A DNA stretch of 64,000 bases, from the NCBI GenBank assembly GCA_949130495.1, contig OX422207.1, positions 375,803,868-375,867,867 on the forward strand, in the 5' to 3' direction. Positions within the stretch are counted from its first letter, which is position 1. Every line of letters starts with the position of its first letter. Positions 37,240 to 47,427 of the stretch are shown here, in pieces. This DNA comes from Sambucus nigra. Lineage: Eukaryota; Streptophyta; Magnoliopsida; Dipsacales; Adoxaceae. A program made the translations under genes and the position numbers. The notes below the pieces were generated by a model, which saw nothing but the letters and a program-made list of their open reading frames with translations, was not told the DNA's origin and did not search any database.

Positions 37240-37450
37240 CGGTCGTTCGAACAACTATATCGAACGAGAAAATAGAGATAAAAACACAAATCTCATTAAA
37301 TATCTCGTTTGAATGAGGCATTCGAATAAAGTCCTTCAAACGACCTTATCGAACGAGAAAACAAAGAAAATGAAAAGTTCCCGTTTGATAGTTCGTTCGA
37401 ACGACCTGGAATCTCATTTGAACGATATGAAATGTCGTTCGAATGACATT
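37240..37450. repeat. Cluster of TTCGAACGA-type motifs
   Basis: At least six occurrences of TCGTTCGAAC, TCGAACGAG, TCGTTTGAATGA or TCGTTCGAATGAC within about 210 bp, several forming perfect short palindromes around TTCGAA. They lie between the two inverted copia LTR arms and probably belong to the LTR. Confidence 0.65.
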
Positions 37451-37759
37451 TCAGAAAAAAAAATTATTTTTCTTTAAAAAATAAAAAATTATTTTAAACA
37501 ATGATTAGTAAAAAAATTACACCCAATAAAAATAAATCGAAGGCTCAATATAACATGTGCATTCATACCTTAGAGACCTTGTAAAAATTCAAAACATTGA
37601 TGGCATTGAACATGGCACGATAATCGATAATGATAATATCGTCAATTTAGGCTTGGCCTCTACATCTTCAACTCAAAGTCATAGGCTTGAAGGTCACAAA
37701 CTTCTATCCTACGAATCAACTAGTTTTGTCTAGAATTAAGCCAACCCTTACAAATTGAC

Positions 37760-38237
37760 TCAATTAGAAATTTGTCCTTACAAGTGTCAAGGCTTGAGAG
37801 GGAGTTAGGTTGTTGATCAAGTCTTTCTGTCGCGTCTTTTGTAAAACCATACCTAGTGGACTTGTGGCTGGGTCTTCTGAGGTTTTTCCCGTTGTGGGTT
37901 TTCCTTCTACATCGTAGCGTTGTGTATTTTTTTTATCTTGCGTATGATCACATAGATTCATGCTTAGGGTTAACAAGATGAAAATCATTTTAATCATAAC
38001 AACTGTTTAAATTCGTGCTAATTTAATTTTGGGTAAAGTTTAGTCTAATTTAATTCAAGTAAATTTTGCAAAATTCATGTTTAGTTTGTTTGGGTAATTT
38101 GTAACTTGAGTTGAATTAATTTTGTTTAGATTCATTTTAGTTTTGAAGAAATTAAAAAATTTAAAATTTGGAATATTGTGTGAACCATCCCTTTAGAAAT
38201 TAAAACTTTGGTATTTTTGGGAACCTATGTTCCAACG
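37760..38237 (+). repeat. 5' LTR part of plus-strand copia (inverted arm)
   Basis: Inverted partner of 36337-36800. Ends GTTCCAACG, with the last base changed from the expected A, followed by AG and the primer-binding site. Confidence 0.75.
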
Positions 38238-38239
38238 AG

Positions 38240-38281
38240 TGGTATCTGAGTGTTTTTACCCTACAAATTGGTATCAGAGCC
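38240..38281 (+). promoter_or_regulatory. Two tandem primer-binding-site-like sequences
   Basis: TGGTATCTGAGTG at 38240-38252 and TGGTATCAGAGCC at 38269-38281. The first is at the normal position after the LTR but is mutated; the second is the better match to initiator tRNA. Confidence 0.7.
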
Positions 38282-38297
38282 AGAACACTAATTTATT

Positions 38298-40210
38298 GTG
38301 TTAAAGATAATTTTGAGTTTAAATATGGAAAATATACCTTTGTTAAAATTTTCTATTTTTGATGGTTCCAAATATACATATTGGAAAGCGCGTATGAGGT
38401 CGGCACTTAAATCATTAGATGAGAGGGTTTGGAAATCGGTTGTTAAAGGGTGGTCCCCACCAACATGTCTTGAAGGAGAAGTTCATGTAACTAATCCCGT
38501 AGAAAGATGGAGAGATAATGAGCTTAACGTAGCAAACATTAATTATCGAGGTTGAAATGCTCTTTCTAGTGCAATCACACCAGATGAGTTTCGCTGGACT
38601 ATGACGTGTGAGATAGCTAAGGAGGCATGGGATATACTCCAACTCATCCATGAAGGTATAAGTATCCTTAAAGCTTCTAAACTCCAAAACTTCACCACTC
38701 AATTTGAAACCATTAATATTCTATAAAGTGAGACTTTTGATGAGTTATATGCGAGATTGTTTGATATTATTAATTAATCTTTTAATTTGGGAGAAACAAT
38801 AACTGATAACCGTGTCATAAAGAAAATTTTACGGTCATTACATGATAGATTTATTCCAAAAGTGATCATTTTAAATTCTTTAGGCACTATAAACTCTACG
38901 AAACTTGAAGATCTTATACGTAACTTACAAACCTATGAACTTGACATGTTTCCCTCTAAGGGTGAAAAGAATAAAGATGAGGGAATATCTTTGAAATCCC
39001 ATAAGGAGGAAACATCGATTTAGAATGATGAGTTTGAGATTGAATCCGATGATATGGCTTTGTTTGCTAAGAAGTTTAGAAATATTTTTAAGATTAATAA
39101 AGAGAAATTCCCTAAAAACAATTATGAAGACCTTAATAGGGACAAGTCGAACAGATGTTGTGGTTGTGAGGGTTTGTCCATAAGGCATTAGAGTGTCCCA
39201 CTAAACTAAGGAAGGGGGGAAAGAAACCTATTTCATTTAATACCACCTTTAGTGATAATGAACTAGAAGAGGGACCTGATTCCCCTATTGAGCGTAACTT
39301 TACCTTATTCATGGATAGTCATGTGAGCGATAGTGAAAAATCTTTCGTTAATGATAACTTGATACATGACACTTCTGAGGCCTTTTTTTGTGAATCCCAT
39401 GAGTTTGGTGGTAAAGAGAGTGGAGAAGATAGTGATAATGGACAAAAAGAGGAGGATAATGAACTTCAAGTAGCGTTTCTTGAGTTGTATGCAGAGTCAT
39501 TGAAATTAAAAATGGCAAACTTGAAGTTGAAAGCAAAAATGAGAGAACATGCCATAGGTAATGATGAAAGTGTTTTAATTGAAGATCTTAAGGCATGTGA
39601 GAGAACTCTTCAAAAGAAGATTGAGTATATTAAAGGTGATAGATATAGTTCTCGAGGTTAAATGAGACTATGAAGAAAGAGCTTCTTAAGTTTGAAGAGA
39701 GTAGAATTTTACTTAGGTTTAGAATACTGGAGCTTAAAGAAAATTGAGAGACTCAAGTCGAGTGAAATTTGATTTGGAGTGTAGGTTAGAGAAATTAGAT
39801 AACATCTTAGGCACCGTCCAAATCAAATATGACATGTGTGGTATTGGCTTCGATACTAAAAATGCTTCCGCTTATAAAGACAACTATGATTTCGAGAGAA
39901 TCGTCTAGGAACACTAGAAAATATCAATCCTTAGGTAATACTTCTCATCATATTTTCACTTGCTCACATTGTGTTCGGAAGGGTCACCTTAGGAGGTTTC
40001 GTTTCAACCTTAAAAATGGTCCTAGGAAGTCAAACGCAAGAGTCCTCAAGGTCCCCAAATACCGAGAGCGTCACGTTTCACTCATTTGCTTGAGAGATCC
40101 GATTTGGAAGCTTTACATGATAGAGTTTATGATTCTCATTTACTTGCATATGATTCCTCCCATGCTAAATCTAAAGGTTGATTGTGTTAGTTTTGTTTAC
40201 ATATACTAGA
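38298..40210 (+). pseudogene. Copia gag (SIRE/Oryco-type, two zinc knuckles), broken
   Basis: Begins near 38325 with MENIPLLKFSIFDGSKYTYW, a standard copia gag start. The capsid-like domain follows (AWDILQLIHEGI, TFDELYARLFDIIN, KKILRSLHDRF, LEDLIRNLQTYEL), then ESDDMALFAKKF. A zinc knuckle at 39150-39195 (CCGCEG, frameshift, then HKALEC) is followed by an acidic coiled stretch (39311-39655). A second zinc-finger-like CSHCVRKGHLRRFRF near 39975 has lost its last cysteine. Stops at 38556, 38725, 38776, 39020 and 39659, among others. No pol was found after 40210. Confidence 0.8.
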
Positions 40211-40693
40211 TTTTGTGCTTCATGATGATGGCATCTTTATCTTTTTTATTTTTATTTTTTTCATTTATTGGGTCTTACTGAAAAATACAAAAATATTTTG
40301 TTTGTCTTTTGAGTTGATTTTTTTGTTGTTTGTTTTAAAAAAAAAAATTAAAAACCTCAAAAAGATTTTTTTTGCCTGTGAGTGTTTCAGTTGTACACAT
40401 TTTATATGCCATATACTTTTGATTGAATCCTATATCATTCCCCGCTTCCATGTGGCTAGAACTTATGGTTATGTATTTTAATTCTTAAAATTTTCTTTAT
40501 CATGCTAGCATAGAGAAGTTAGATTTTGAGTTGCTTAATGGATTATCTTTTTAGATTCCTCTCACACATATGCACGAGCTCTTTGAACATTAACTCAACA
40601 TGTATATTTGAGCTAAGTGACATGTTCATCTACATATCTTTACGACTATGGAGGATTCGTGCATGTAAGAACCGTTACATATGAGATTTGTTT

Positions 40694-40694
<1 letters not shown>
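40211..40694. other. Unassigned T-rich sequence
   Basis: Follows the copia gag remnant; no motif recognised. It ends at an (AT)n tract. Confidence 0.4.

Positions 40695-40695
<1 letters not shown>

Positions 40696-40740
<45 letters not shown>
40696..40740. repeat. (AT)n microsatellite
   Basis: A pure AT run that directly flanks the Helitron 3' terminus starting at 40748. Confidence 0.95.
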
Positions 40741-40747
<7 letters not shown>

Positions 40748-40774
40748 CTAGGGTATGCCCGTGCCTGAAGGCAC
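40748..40774 (-). mobile_element. Helitron 3' terminus (minus strand)
   Basis: On the minus strand the hairpin GTGCCT-TC-AGGCAC is followed by GGGCATACC and CTAG, then T. This is the canonical plant Helitron 3' end, and it closely resembles the remnant at 606-628. The body of the element therefore extends to the right. Its 5' end is not certain; the (AT)n tract near 48893-48922 is one candidate boundary. Confidence 0.75.
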
Positions 40775-41078
40775 GTCGATAGTTTTCGAAAGTGTACGTC
40801 ATTGACAGAACCATATGCCGTACTTAGTTCGCAACAAATAAACATTAATGAAAAGGATAACTTATTGAGAAATCTTAAATCAATGCTCACATTGAGACAA
40901 ATCTTGGACTCAAGGGCAGAAAAGTTAAATTAACTATCATGAAGATTATGTAACAATTTCAAGCTACATAAGAAGATAAAAGAACATCAACCTTATTCCT
41001 TTGTTTTGAGCAACAACTGAGGAGAAACTGATTTTTCTTGATATTGTCTTGGATATCTTTGGTCCTTGAACTAAAAAC

Positions 41079-41396
41079 TCATGGAATGTTAAAAGAGGAA
41101 GGAATAATATCCACCATTACATTTGAATCCATCTCCAAATAAATGTTTTTAAAATTCTTGACAGTGCGGTAATTAAATCCTTCTTTAATTAATTTTACTC
41201 GAGTTTGGTAATTTGACGAGGTCCATATAAAGATCCCTTGAGCACCCCTTAAAACAGCCCCTGATCCCATATGAAACTGATTATTTTGATAAGCTGAGAT
41301 ACTAAGCCTCATTCTCCCTGGTGATGGCCTCTCCCACTGAACATGCCTCCTGATCGAAGATAACATTTGAACCCCTGTGATATTGAACTGTTGCAA
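41079..41396 (-). pseudogene. RNase H-like (RVT_3) fragment
   Basis: On the minus strand, HVQWERPSPGRMRLSISAYQ and GAVLRGAQGIFIW resemble the beginning of plant RVT_3-type RNase H domains (W-PP-G-K-N-DG pattern, then GG-LRD--G). The segment YLEMDSNVMVDII resembles the later LE-DS-V box. The first catalytic Asp is not present (SISAYQ instead of NTDG). The domain occurs in LINEs and in host-like proteins; the source is undecided. About 105 codons. Confidence 0.45.
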
Positions 41397-42779
41397 AACT
41401 TCTTAACTCTTTATCAGCCTCATTGAATTTGATTAGATTGGTAATGTCTGAAATTTAAGATATCTACCTTCCTGCAACCACCATTGTATAAAGGCACACA
41501 TATAATTTTGAAAGTACGTAATCATGAATCAGCGAAAATTTCCAATAAAGGCCCACGCATATAATTTTGAAAAATACTAAGTCATGTATAATATAAATAA
41601 AAAATGTTATATAGAGTTTTTAAGAATATAGAGCATCTAAATGTATTATATAGAGCAGCTGCACTTGGGTTTTTATTCACGTATCAAGTCTTCATGCATG
41701 ATACATGAATGTGAAGAACTACATATATATCAAATTAAAGTTATGCAAAGCAGCTACATGTATATATATATAATTAAAGTGATGTAGAGTAGCTAAAAAT
41801 AGTATATATAGCAACTACTCTCGAAATTTATGCATAGTTGAGCAACTACGTGACATATAGGGCAGTGAATAAAGACGCATACATGATACGTGAATAAAAA
41901 CCTATTCATAGAGCAACTAAACATAGTATATAGAGAAGTTAAACGTAGTACATAAAGCAGTTGCACTTAGGTTTTTATTCACATATCAAGTCTGCATACA
42001 TGATAAGTGAATGAGAACAGAGTGTAAAAACAATTGAGCCTGTAAAAAGTAACTCAATCCACCATGTACGATGCAATTATAATAAGAATATTGTAGCAAT
42101 GGGATATACTTACAGTAGCAATGGGATATACTTACACTACCTCTTTTATCCTTCTTCCCAGACCTATAAACTTTACAAAGTTAACACCAATGATTTACAC
42201 CTGGGGAAGTGGATATAAGAATAATGAGAACCATATCTGAAAAAGAGGCGAAATATACATTACTAATCCAATTAAAAATATTTCATAGGTTACACTGATA
42301 ATAACCAAATATGAAGCATAACATTACATTACTAAGCCAATTATCAGCTGCTGTTTCACTATTATCTGTGCATAACCAGTAGGGGATGCTGATTTAGTAG
42401 CATTTCCCTCTCAGTTCTTTTCATGTGATCTTGAGTAATCATTCCCGTCGTAGCCAAGTTTAGAAGCTACAACATGCAAAAGTTGTAGATGAGATAACCC
42501 CGGTATAGCTACTGCTCTCCATATCAGTGGATGATGCTACCTTAGCAGCATTTCCCTCTTCGGGCATTTTAGAAGCAACCATGTCTTTAGTCGCAACTAC
42601 TTTATTGACAATAACATCCATTTCTGCTATACATAATCTGCCTCACCAAATCATAACCTATTAAAACAATATGCCTCACCAAAGTAAATAAAGTAGTGGT
42701 GCCTCACAATTTGCCTCACCAAAGTAAGAAAATCAGTACTTAGATGCCTCACCAGTACTTAGATGCCTAAAATAAGTAA

Positions 42780-43010
42780 ATAAAGTAGTGGTGCCTTCAT
42801 AATCAATTTTATTCTTCCCAATAGATATTCACTTTCCAAAATAATAGATTGGCATTGATTGAATAAGGAGAGGCTACCTTTTGGATGAAGTTGGTGGTGA
42901 GGGAGGCAGAGTGGAGTAGAGACGGCATCACGGAGCTCAATATTGTTGAGTTTCCTGCTAAATTCCAATAATAATCTTCATACATTAAATTAAAAATTGG
43001 ATTCAAAATA
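42780..43010 (-). other. Possible captured first exon
   Basis: Minus-strand frames around 42810-42968 (MPSLLHSASLTTNFIQK, followed by a possible GT splice donor near 42877) look like a short N-terminal exon rich in Ser, Leu and Thr. No homologue is recognised. It lies in the mosaic that also carries a captured hydrolase fragment. Low certainty. Confidence 0.2.
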
Positions 43011-43499
43011 AGATTTAGCTAAAAAACTTAAATTCACAATATTCTTTAGCTAACAAAGTAAAAAGATTATAGTGCCCACTACCACCTTGTGTCGAACAGT
43101 TCAGGAGATGACAAAGCCTCACTAACACTTCCAGAGTATACCGCAGTATAATATAGTGAGAGAGAGACAAAATATACCACAGAAGATTTCAAGTCCAACA
43201 CTACCAAAGGCAGTGGAGGCATTTGGCATTTGGTAGAGGCATTTGGCAGGTCCAACACTGCCAGAGGCAGTGAAACAATGTGAAGAATAAGATTAAAAGG
43301 AGATAACAAACTGTATGATTCTTGGCATAAAGAGAAATAAAGTGAAATATATGACCCATAGATTAATAAATGAGACGTCATCACTTAATACACGAAATAA
43401 TTTACCTTACAATCTTCAATCGATTACTTTGGAGTGTGATTATCTCAAATTTGAAAAGAAATTAGACCCGTGATTCTACCAACACAATATTTTGAGCTG

Positions 43500-43990
43500 A
43501 TGTTAAATTATTAGCTGGTGAAGGCTCAAGGTTGGGCTTTGAATGACATTATTATAGGCCATTCAATGGGAGGAAAGATCGCTTTGCAATTTTCCATGAG
43601 CTCATTATAGTCATTCACTTAAATTGCCCAAACAACTATGGACACCAGACTCTATTCCTGGAAATGTCATTCTAAAAAACATAAGGGATAAATAAAGCAA
43701 ATTTTGCGAACTTTACAGAGTTTACCTTCATCATTTCCATCTCAGAAGTGGCTAGTGGATCACATGATGAAGCTTGGGAGAAAACCAAAAATGAATTTTT
43801 AATATTGAGGATTCTATTCAGATGTTCAATTCTTTAAGGGAAATTGACTATTGGCCTCTTTTCAAGAATCCAAAAAATGGTATGAATATATTAGCTATGC
43901 GGCCGAAGAATAGTGATCGGTGTGACCTAGGTGTGGTTCAATAGCTTGCAAGCCTTGATGCTGCTCAAAAAATGGATGAAATGGAGTAAT
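43500..43990 (+). pseudogene. Alpha/beta-hydrolase gene fragment (ABHD11-like), decayed
   Basis: Plus strand: IIIGHSMGGKIALQFSMSS contains the nucleophile-elbow GxSxG motif (GHSMG). Then LPKQLWTPDSIPGNV matches the next segment of plant alpha/beta hydrolases (LW-LDS-PG-V). After frame changes near 43690-43800, EDSIQMFNSLREIDYWPLF, then KNSDRCD and LASLDAAQKMDEME, continue in the order known for the family. Intron-like gaps are absent between segments that are contiguous here, so it may derive from a spliced transcript or a single exon. Stops and frameshifts make it a pseudogene. Captured host-gene fragments like this are typical of Helitrons and Pack-type elements. Confidence 0.75.
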
Positions 43991-44321
43991 GAGAGTTGGA
44001 CAATGAATAACAGATAAAGTCATATACTTTTATTAAAGTCATATTGAATATTCATATAACAACCACCTGAGCAACTCAAGGAAATAGAGGCATTTGGTTG
44101 AGGCCAAGCCGAAGCAGCATACTGTTCGGCCAACGACTCATATTTGATGTAGGCTCCTTGGCACTTTTTGATGTGGGAATCTTGGCAACAGACACATATT
44201 TGATGTAGGTAGTTTTTTCCGCATTAATAGAATTTTGACATCTCGAAAATCAAACCCCATAAGAGTGTATGTCTAACTAACTCTGCATTCCCCAACGTCT
44301 GAAGAAAACAGACACAAATTC

Positions 44322-44811
44322 AAATGCACCCAAAATTGAACAAACATCGTATACATATTTAAAACATCTGGGCCGTGACAGTATATTACATTACAATAGT
44401 ATTACATTACTAAAAACTTTCTCAAAAAGAATCAATTGCGACTTTTGCCAAAAAATGTAATCCAACACTTTTGGAAAAAGGTACCACCAACCCTTGCTTT
44501 GCAAGAGGTCGGGGGTTCAAGTCTCACCCCCTCCCCCTCCCCTTCCCCAAGACTTGAACTTTAAACAAAAAAGAAAAAAAGAAAAGAAAAAGATCTATAA
44601 AAATATAAAAATCATAATTCAAAGACCATGTTAAACAACTCAAGAGAGAATATTACAAAACATTCATAACCTCGAAAGAAAACATACATTTATTCTGGAG
44701 TTCCATGATTCATTGGAGTGTTTCCCATACAGTGTAGCCATCTGTGTAGACATGTGATTACCTCAATTGAAGTGTTGCATATTCCCTTGACATTGAGGTT
44801 GCCAAATCGTC
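44322..44811. repeat. ~490-bp duplication, copy 1
   Basis: Starts AATGCACCCAAAATTGAAC and runs to the start of the second copy at 44812. It includes a tRNA-like SINE remnant that copy 2 lacks. Confidence 0.85.
44482..44590 (+). mobile_element. tRNA-derived SINE remnant
   Basis: GCTTTGCAAGAGGTCGGGGG followed by a perfect polymerase III B box GGTTCAAGTC (44514-44523), a C-rich part and an A/G-rich tail (44571-44592). The A box was not found. It occurs only in copy 1 of the surrounding duplication, as expected for a later insertion, although copy 2 has an unrelated 30-bp replacement at the same place. Confidence 0.5.
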
Positions 44812-45027
44812 AATGCACCCAAAATTGAACAAACATCGTATACATATTTAAACCATATGGGCAGTGACAGTATATTACATTATAATAGTATTACATTACT
44901 AAAAACTTTGTCGAAAAGAATCAATTGCGACTTTTGCCAAAAAATGGAATGCAACACTTTTGGAAAAAAGTAGTACATGAACTCGAGACCATAGTTTAGA
45001 TCTATGAAAATATAAAAATATAAAAAG

Positions 45028-45363
45028 TGGTACTTCAGTAGGGCGAGCTATTTGATAGAGACTTCTTTCGTTTGGTAGGGTGACGAAAGGCTACTTCAAT
45101 CTAGAAAACAGCCGGAAACTCGAGAGGGTCGCCTTTGGAAGCGTTCGCCGGTAACCAAAGCGTCACGACATAATCAAAAGGAAGGCGTGACGCTGACTGA
45201 ATCCAATCCATAAACCCGGAAACGAAACAAAGTTCGTTCCCTTTCGTCAAGTAGGTAAAGTAGGCATACGAACCACTTTAGCTTTGCCTTAGACTCTATT
45301 GGAACGGCCGTAGCACAAAATGTACTTCTAAGTAATTGCCCCATAGATCCTATATCTATCTAT
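45028..45363. other. Probable mitochondrial DNA insert (NUMT)
   Basis: Higher GC than its surroundings, with the non-coding character of plant mitochondrial intergenic DNA (for example CTACTTCAATCTAGAAAACA and GGAAGCGTTCGCCGGTAACC). It is continuous with a ycf2 fragment. Plant mitochondrial genomes often carry plastid pieces, so a single mitochondrial source for both is likely. The mitochondrial assignment is by recognition, without a database check. Confidence 0.5.
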
Positions 45364-45687
45364 ATGAAGAAGAAATCATGTAACGAATGGGATTCTTATT
45401 TGTACAAATGGTACTTCGAACTTGGAACGAGCATGAAGAAATTAACGATACTTCTTTATCTTTTGAGTTGTTCTGCCGGATCGATCGCTCAAGATCTTTG
45501 GTCTCTACCCGGACTTGATGAAAAAAATGGGATCACTTCTTATGGACTCGTTGAGAATGATTCTGATCTAGTTCATGGCCTATTAGAAGTTGAAGGCGCT
45601 CTGGTGGGATCCTCACAGACAGAAAAAGATTGCAGTCAGTTTGATAATGATCGAGCGACATTGCTTCTTCGGCCCGAACCAAAATAA
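45364..45687 (+). pseudogene. ycf2: Plastid ycf2 fragment in nuclear DNA
   Basis: About 107 codons are open and match the C-terminal half of plastid Ycf2 ([65 protein letters not shown]). Complete Ycf2 has more than 2000 residues, so only a small piece is present. The reading frame is intact, which points to a recent transfer. It ends at 45681, where the surrounding duplication resumes (AACTCAAGAG). It has no function here. Confidence 0.92.
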
Positions 45688-45855
45688 CTCAAGAGAGAAT
45701 ATTACAAAATATTCATAACCTTGAAAGAAAACATACATTTATTCTGGAGTTCCATGATTCATTGAAATGTTTCCCATACAGTGTAGCCATCTGTGTTGAC
45801 ATGTAATTCCCTCAATTAAAGTGTTGCGGATTCCCTTGACATTGAGGCTTCCAAG

Positions 45856-46060
45856 ACTATCAACCTTGACTGCAGACATGGCTAAAGTGAAAAACAACCA
45901 CAATTAGTTACAGATTTACGACACGAAAATGGAAAAAAAATGAGAGAACTAAGTTGGAATAACCTCCAACCCAAAAAATTCAAAAACCATTACAAAATTG
46001 ATTCAGACATTTATCCAAACATATACCATGCAAAAGATAAATGAACAGATAAATGATAAA
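45856..46060. other. Unassigned spacer
   Basis: An AT-rich sequence between the two duplications in the mosaic; no motif recognised. Confidence 0.4.
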
Positions 46061-46731
46061 CTTCGCTACTGATCAAAAGTAGCCACTTTTTAACCAGTGG
46101 GATCAACTATTTCTAGATAATAAACTAATTTTCACTAATAATACAAACTTAAGAAAAAATGCAACACAATGTTAAAATTGAGAACCGATGTTTTATTGCA
46201 AGTCTAAATTAAAATGTATTATGAAATAGAGGGGTATTGCAGTGTAACTAAAAACATGTCACAAAAGTTGGGATTTAAGTTCAAAATAACCATATAATCT
46301 TTTGCCCAGATCAAACTGAAAAACCATAAAACAATGTATATATCCAGCATGAAAGACTTACATAGTCAATTATGGTTGAGTCGATTCCACTTAGTAAAGC
46401 TTCACATCAACAGAGAAGATTCTGTGAGAATTTGGTACTCCTACGTGCCATATAAGATACTTTGTTGCCTGAGAGCAAAAAAGTGGAGATATAAGATACT
46501 TTTCGTACCAAATAATACATGAGAGCAAGATAGGAAAGGACTGCATGAGAGAAAGAAATGCAGCCATGAGATATAAGATACTTGACTATATAAGATAAAG
46601 GTCATTTCCTTACTCAAGTGGAGATATAATTGGGTACTCTTATCTTACTCAAGTGGAGATATAATTTGGTACACCTATCTTACTCCAAGGGGAGATATAA
46701 GATACTTTTCTGCCTTAATAGAAGGAAATAA
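46061..46731. repeat. ~665-bp tandem duplication, unit 1
   Basis: Begins CTTCGCTACTGATCAAAAGT. The next unit starts at 46732 and a third partial start is at 47392. The unit contains several GAGATATAAGATACTT sub-repeats. Confidence 0.9.
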
Positions 46732-47391
46732 CTTCGCCACTGATCAAAAGTAGCCACTTTTTGACCAATGGGATCAACTATTTATAGATAATAAACTAAT
46801 TTTCACTAATAATACAAACTTAAGAAAAAATGCAACACAATGTTAAAATTGAGAACTGACTTTTATTGCAAGTCTAAATTAAAATGTATTATGAAATACA
46901 GGGATATTGAAGTGTAACTCAAAACATGTCACAAAAGCTGGGATTTAAGTTCAAAATAACCATATAATCTTTTGCCCAGATCAAAATGAAAAACCAAAAA
47001 ACAATGTATATATCCAGCAAGAAAGACTTACATAGTCAATTATGGTGGAGTCGATTCCACTTAGTAAAGCTTCACATCAACAGAGAAGATTCTGTGAGAA
47101 TTTGGTACTCCTATCTTGCCATATTAGATACTTTGTTGCCTGAGAGAAGAAAAGTGGAGATATAAGATACTTTTCGTACAAAATAATGCAGTAATTCCGT
47201 ACCAGATAATGCATGAGAGCGAAATAGGAAATGACTGCATGAGAGCAAGATATGCAGCCATGAGATATAAGATACTTGACTATATAAGCTAATGCAGCCA
47301 TTTCCTTACTCACGTGGAGATATAATTTGGTACTCCTATCTTACTCAACTGGAGATATAACATACTTTTCTGCCTTAATAAAAGGAAATGA
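46732..47391. repeat. ~665-bp tandem duplication, unit 2
   Basis: Highly similar to unit 1 over its whole length, with scattered substitutions and short indels. A third, partial start follows at 47392-47427. Confidence 0.9.
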
Positions 47392-47427
47392 CTTCGCTAC
47401 TGATCAAAAGTAGCCACGTTTTGACCA

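Larger units (their letters stand above)
44812..45855. repeat. ~490-bp duplication, copy 2, with organellar insert
   Basis: Repeats 44322-44811 in direct orientation with about 5% visible differences. Between 45028 and 45682 the repeat is interrupted by organellar DNA. The remainder (45685-45855) matches 44634-44806. Confidence 0.85.

Noticed and set aside
44500..44530. Functional tRNA gene
   Set aside because: Only a B box and a TpsiC-like arm are visible; there is no acceptor stem, anticodon arm or A box. A SINE remnant fits better.
45364..45687. Functional ycf2 gene
   Set aside because: It is a ~107-codon internal piece of a protein of more than 2000 residues, embedded in nuclear repeats.
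45800..45880. Chorismate-mutase-like exon on the minus strand (SLGSLNVKGIRNTLI)
   Set aside because: Only a loose resemblance over about 15 residues; the same stretch belongs to a duplicated repeat and no neighbouring exon was found.
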